A stretch of DNA of 64,000 bases, from positions 1 to 64,000 of the forward strand of contig NZ_JAHXBU010000046.1 in assembly GCF_020178975.1 (NCBI RefSeq), in the 5' to 3' direction. The position numbers were made by a program, and so were the translations under genes. Under the pieces are notes generated by a model, which did not search any database, was not told where the DNA came from, and saw nothing but the letters and a program-made list of their open reading frames with translations. Positions 63,185 to 64,000 of this stretch are shown in pieces (the first letter of the stretch is position 1; every line of letters starts with the position of its first letter). The stretch comes from Cesiribacter sp. SM1 (GTDB lineage: Bacteria > Bacteroidota > Bacteroidia > Cytophagales > Cyclobacteriaceae).

Positions 63185-63958
63185 ATGAAAACCAAAAAAG
63201 AAATTGTAGAAAACTGGCTCCCCCGATATACTGGTGTTCCTTTAGATAAATTTGGTGAGTTTATTCTTCTGACAAACTTTGCCAATTATGTAGAGATGTT
63301 TGCAGAACGCTTTGAGGTACCTGTTATGGGTAAAAGTAAGCCAATGCAAACTGCAACAGCAGAAAACATCACCATCATAAATTTTGGGATGGGCAGTGCC
63401 ATGGCTGCTACTGTTATGGATTTGCTTAGTGCCATTAAACCGCATGCGGCCCTGTTCCTGGGTAAATGCGGGGGTCTTAAGAAAAAAACAAAGCTGGGAG
63501 ACCTGATCCTGCCCATAGCCGCTATTCGGGGTGAGGGTACCAGTAATGACTATATGCCCCCCGAAATACCGGCCCTTCCCTCCTTTCGCCTGCAGAGGGC
63601 TGTTTCTTCCATGATCAAAAAACATGAAATGGACTACTGGACAGGCACTGTATATACGACCAACCGCCGTGTGTGGGAGCACGATGAAGAATTTAAGGAG
63701 TACCTGCACAAGATCAGAGCCATGGGTGTTGATATGGAAACTGCCACCCTTTTTATAACCGGATTTGTAAATGAAATTCCCCACGGTGCCTTACTACTGG
63801 TTTCAGATAACCCTATGGTGCCTGAAGGAGTAAAAACTGCCGACAGCGATAGAAAAGTTACCGATCTGTTTGTGAAAAAGCACCTGGCTATTGGTATAGA
63901 TTCCCTGATAGAGCTCCGCGATTCGGGCGAATCAGTTAAGCACCTGCGCTACGACTAA
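63185..63958 (+). CDS. amn: AMP nucleosidase
   Basis: A 257-residue nucleoside phosphorylase-fold enzyme that cleaves AMP to adenine and ribose 5-phosphate. The short form without the E. coli N-terminal domain is usual in Bacteroidota. Visible motifs are NITIINFGMGSAMAATVMDLL, ALFLGKCGGLKKKTKLGDLILPIAAIRGEGTSNDY, and AMGVDMETATLFITGFVNEIPHGALLLVSDNPM with the purine-binding acidic residue. It starts 17 bases from the divergent HSDR_N gene, so its promoter must overlap that gene. Confidence 0.93.
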   Translation: MKTKKEIVENWLPRYTGVPLDKFGEFILLTNFANYVEMFAERFEVPVMGKSKPMQTATAENITIINFGMGSAMAATVMDLLSAIKPHAALFLGKCGGLKKKTKLGDLILPIAAIRGEGTSNDYMPPEIPALPSFRLQRAVSSMIKKHEMDYWTGTVYTTNRRVWEHDEEFKEYLHKIRAMGVDMETATLFITGFVNEIPHGALLLVSDNPMVPEGVKTADSDRKVTDLFVKKHLAIGIDSLIELRDSGESVKHLRYD

Positions 63959-64000
63959 GGGCTCATTCAGCTAAGGGGTATTCAGCTTCAGCAGAAAGCT

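Noticed and set aside
1-64000. CRISPR array, tRNA or rRNA genes
   Set aside because: No regularly spaced direct repeats and no tRNA or rRNA signatures were seen while reading both strands.

Overview
The window reads as chromosome of a Bacteroidota bacterium, most likely order Cytophagales. The signs are a SusC/SusD pair with an ECF sigma factor and a FecR anti-sigma factor, a type IX secretion C-terminal sorting domain on a giant protease, TAnnTTTG-type promoters with TTTG about 19 bases upstream, a DUF2027/Smr protein, a fused two-domain 2-oxoacid dehydrogenase E1, and many lipoproteins with Bacteroidota-style lipoboxes. No tRNA or rRNA gene was recognised; the one certain RNA gene is RNase P RNA.

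Layout. Positions 1-5000 are an accessory, eroded stretch: an SRPBCC protein, a degraded group II intron 3' end, a small lipoprotein, a frameshifted ADP-ribosyltransferase-like relic, and a pectinesterase-like secreted protein that appears cut short where it meets the relic. Positions 5400-10700 hold a membrane protein, a winged-helix regulator and a fused ABC-2 permease/M1 metallopeptidase, linked by two copies of an ACTTTG-N5-CAAAGT palindrome; the ATP-binding subunit expected before the fusion is missing. Positions 10700-15600 carry an MpaB-like oxygenase, a three-gene lipid-related cassette (methyltransferase, VanZ-like protein, DgkA-type kinase), then several small hypothetical membrane or secreted proteins in A+T-rich DNA. 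A 2437-residue type IX-secreted subtilisin fills 15607-22920.

Positions 23500-36450 form one large minus-strand nutrient-uptake region: FecR, a trypsin-like protease, a TlpA-like lipoprotein, an ECF sigma factor, SusC, SusD, a DUF4843 lipoprotein, a PKD-like lipoprotein and a BSP-family metallopeptidase. The two peptidases and the absence of any glycoside hydrolase suggest a peptide or protein substrate rather than a glycan. Positions 37200-41100 hold a HAD phosphatase with an altered catalytic motif, a Nudix-fold regulator with a broken Nudix box, and a DUF819 membrane protein. Positions 41200-49060 contain the complete four-enzyme histidine degradation pathway (hutH, hutU, hutI, hutG), interrupted on the opposite strand by a protein made of four tandem TonB C-terminal domains.

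Positions 49200-64000 look like core chromosome: SixA-like phosphatase, C-terminal processing protease, DUF2279 protein, DUF2027/Smr protein, RNase P RNA, a sigma-54 activator-like response regulator with no DNA-binding domain, a LuxE-like acyl synthetase, 2-oxoacid dehydrogenase E1, alanine dehydrogenase, an HsdR-N domain protein and AMP nucleosidase. All assignments come from reading the sequence; no database search was run. I found no clear new defence or mobile system. The best candidates for something undescribed are the protease/FecR/sigma/SusCD arrangement, the tetra-TonB_C protein inside the hut region, and the operator-linked ABC/M1 module.
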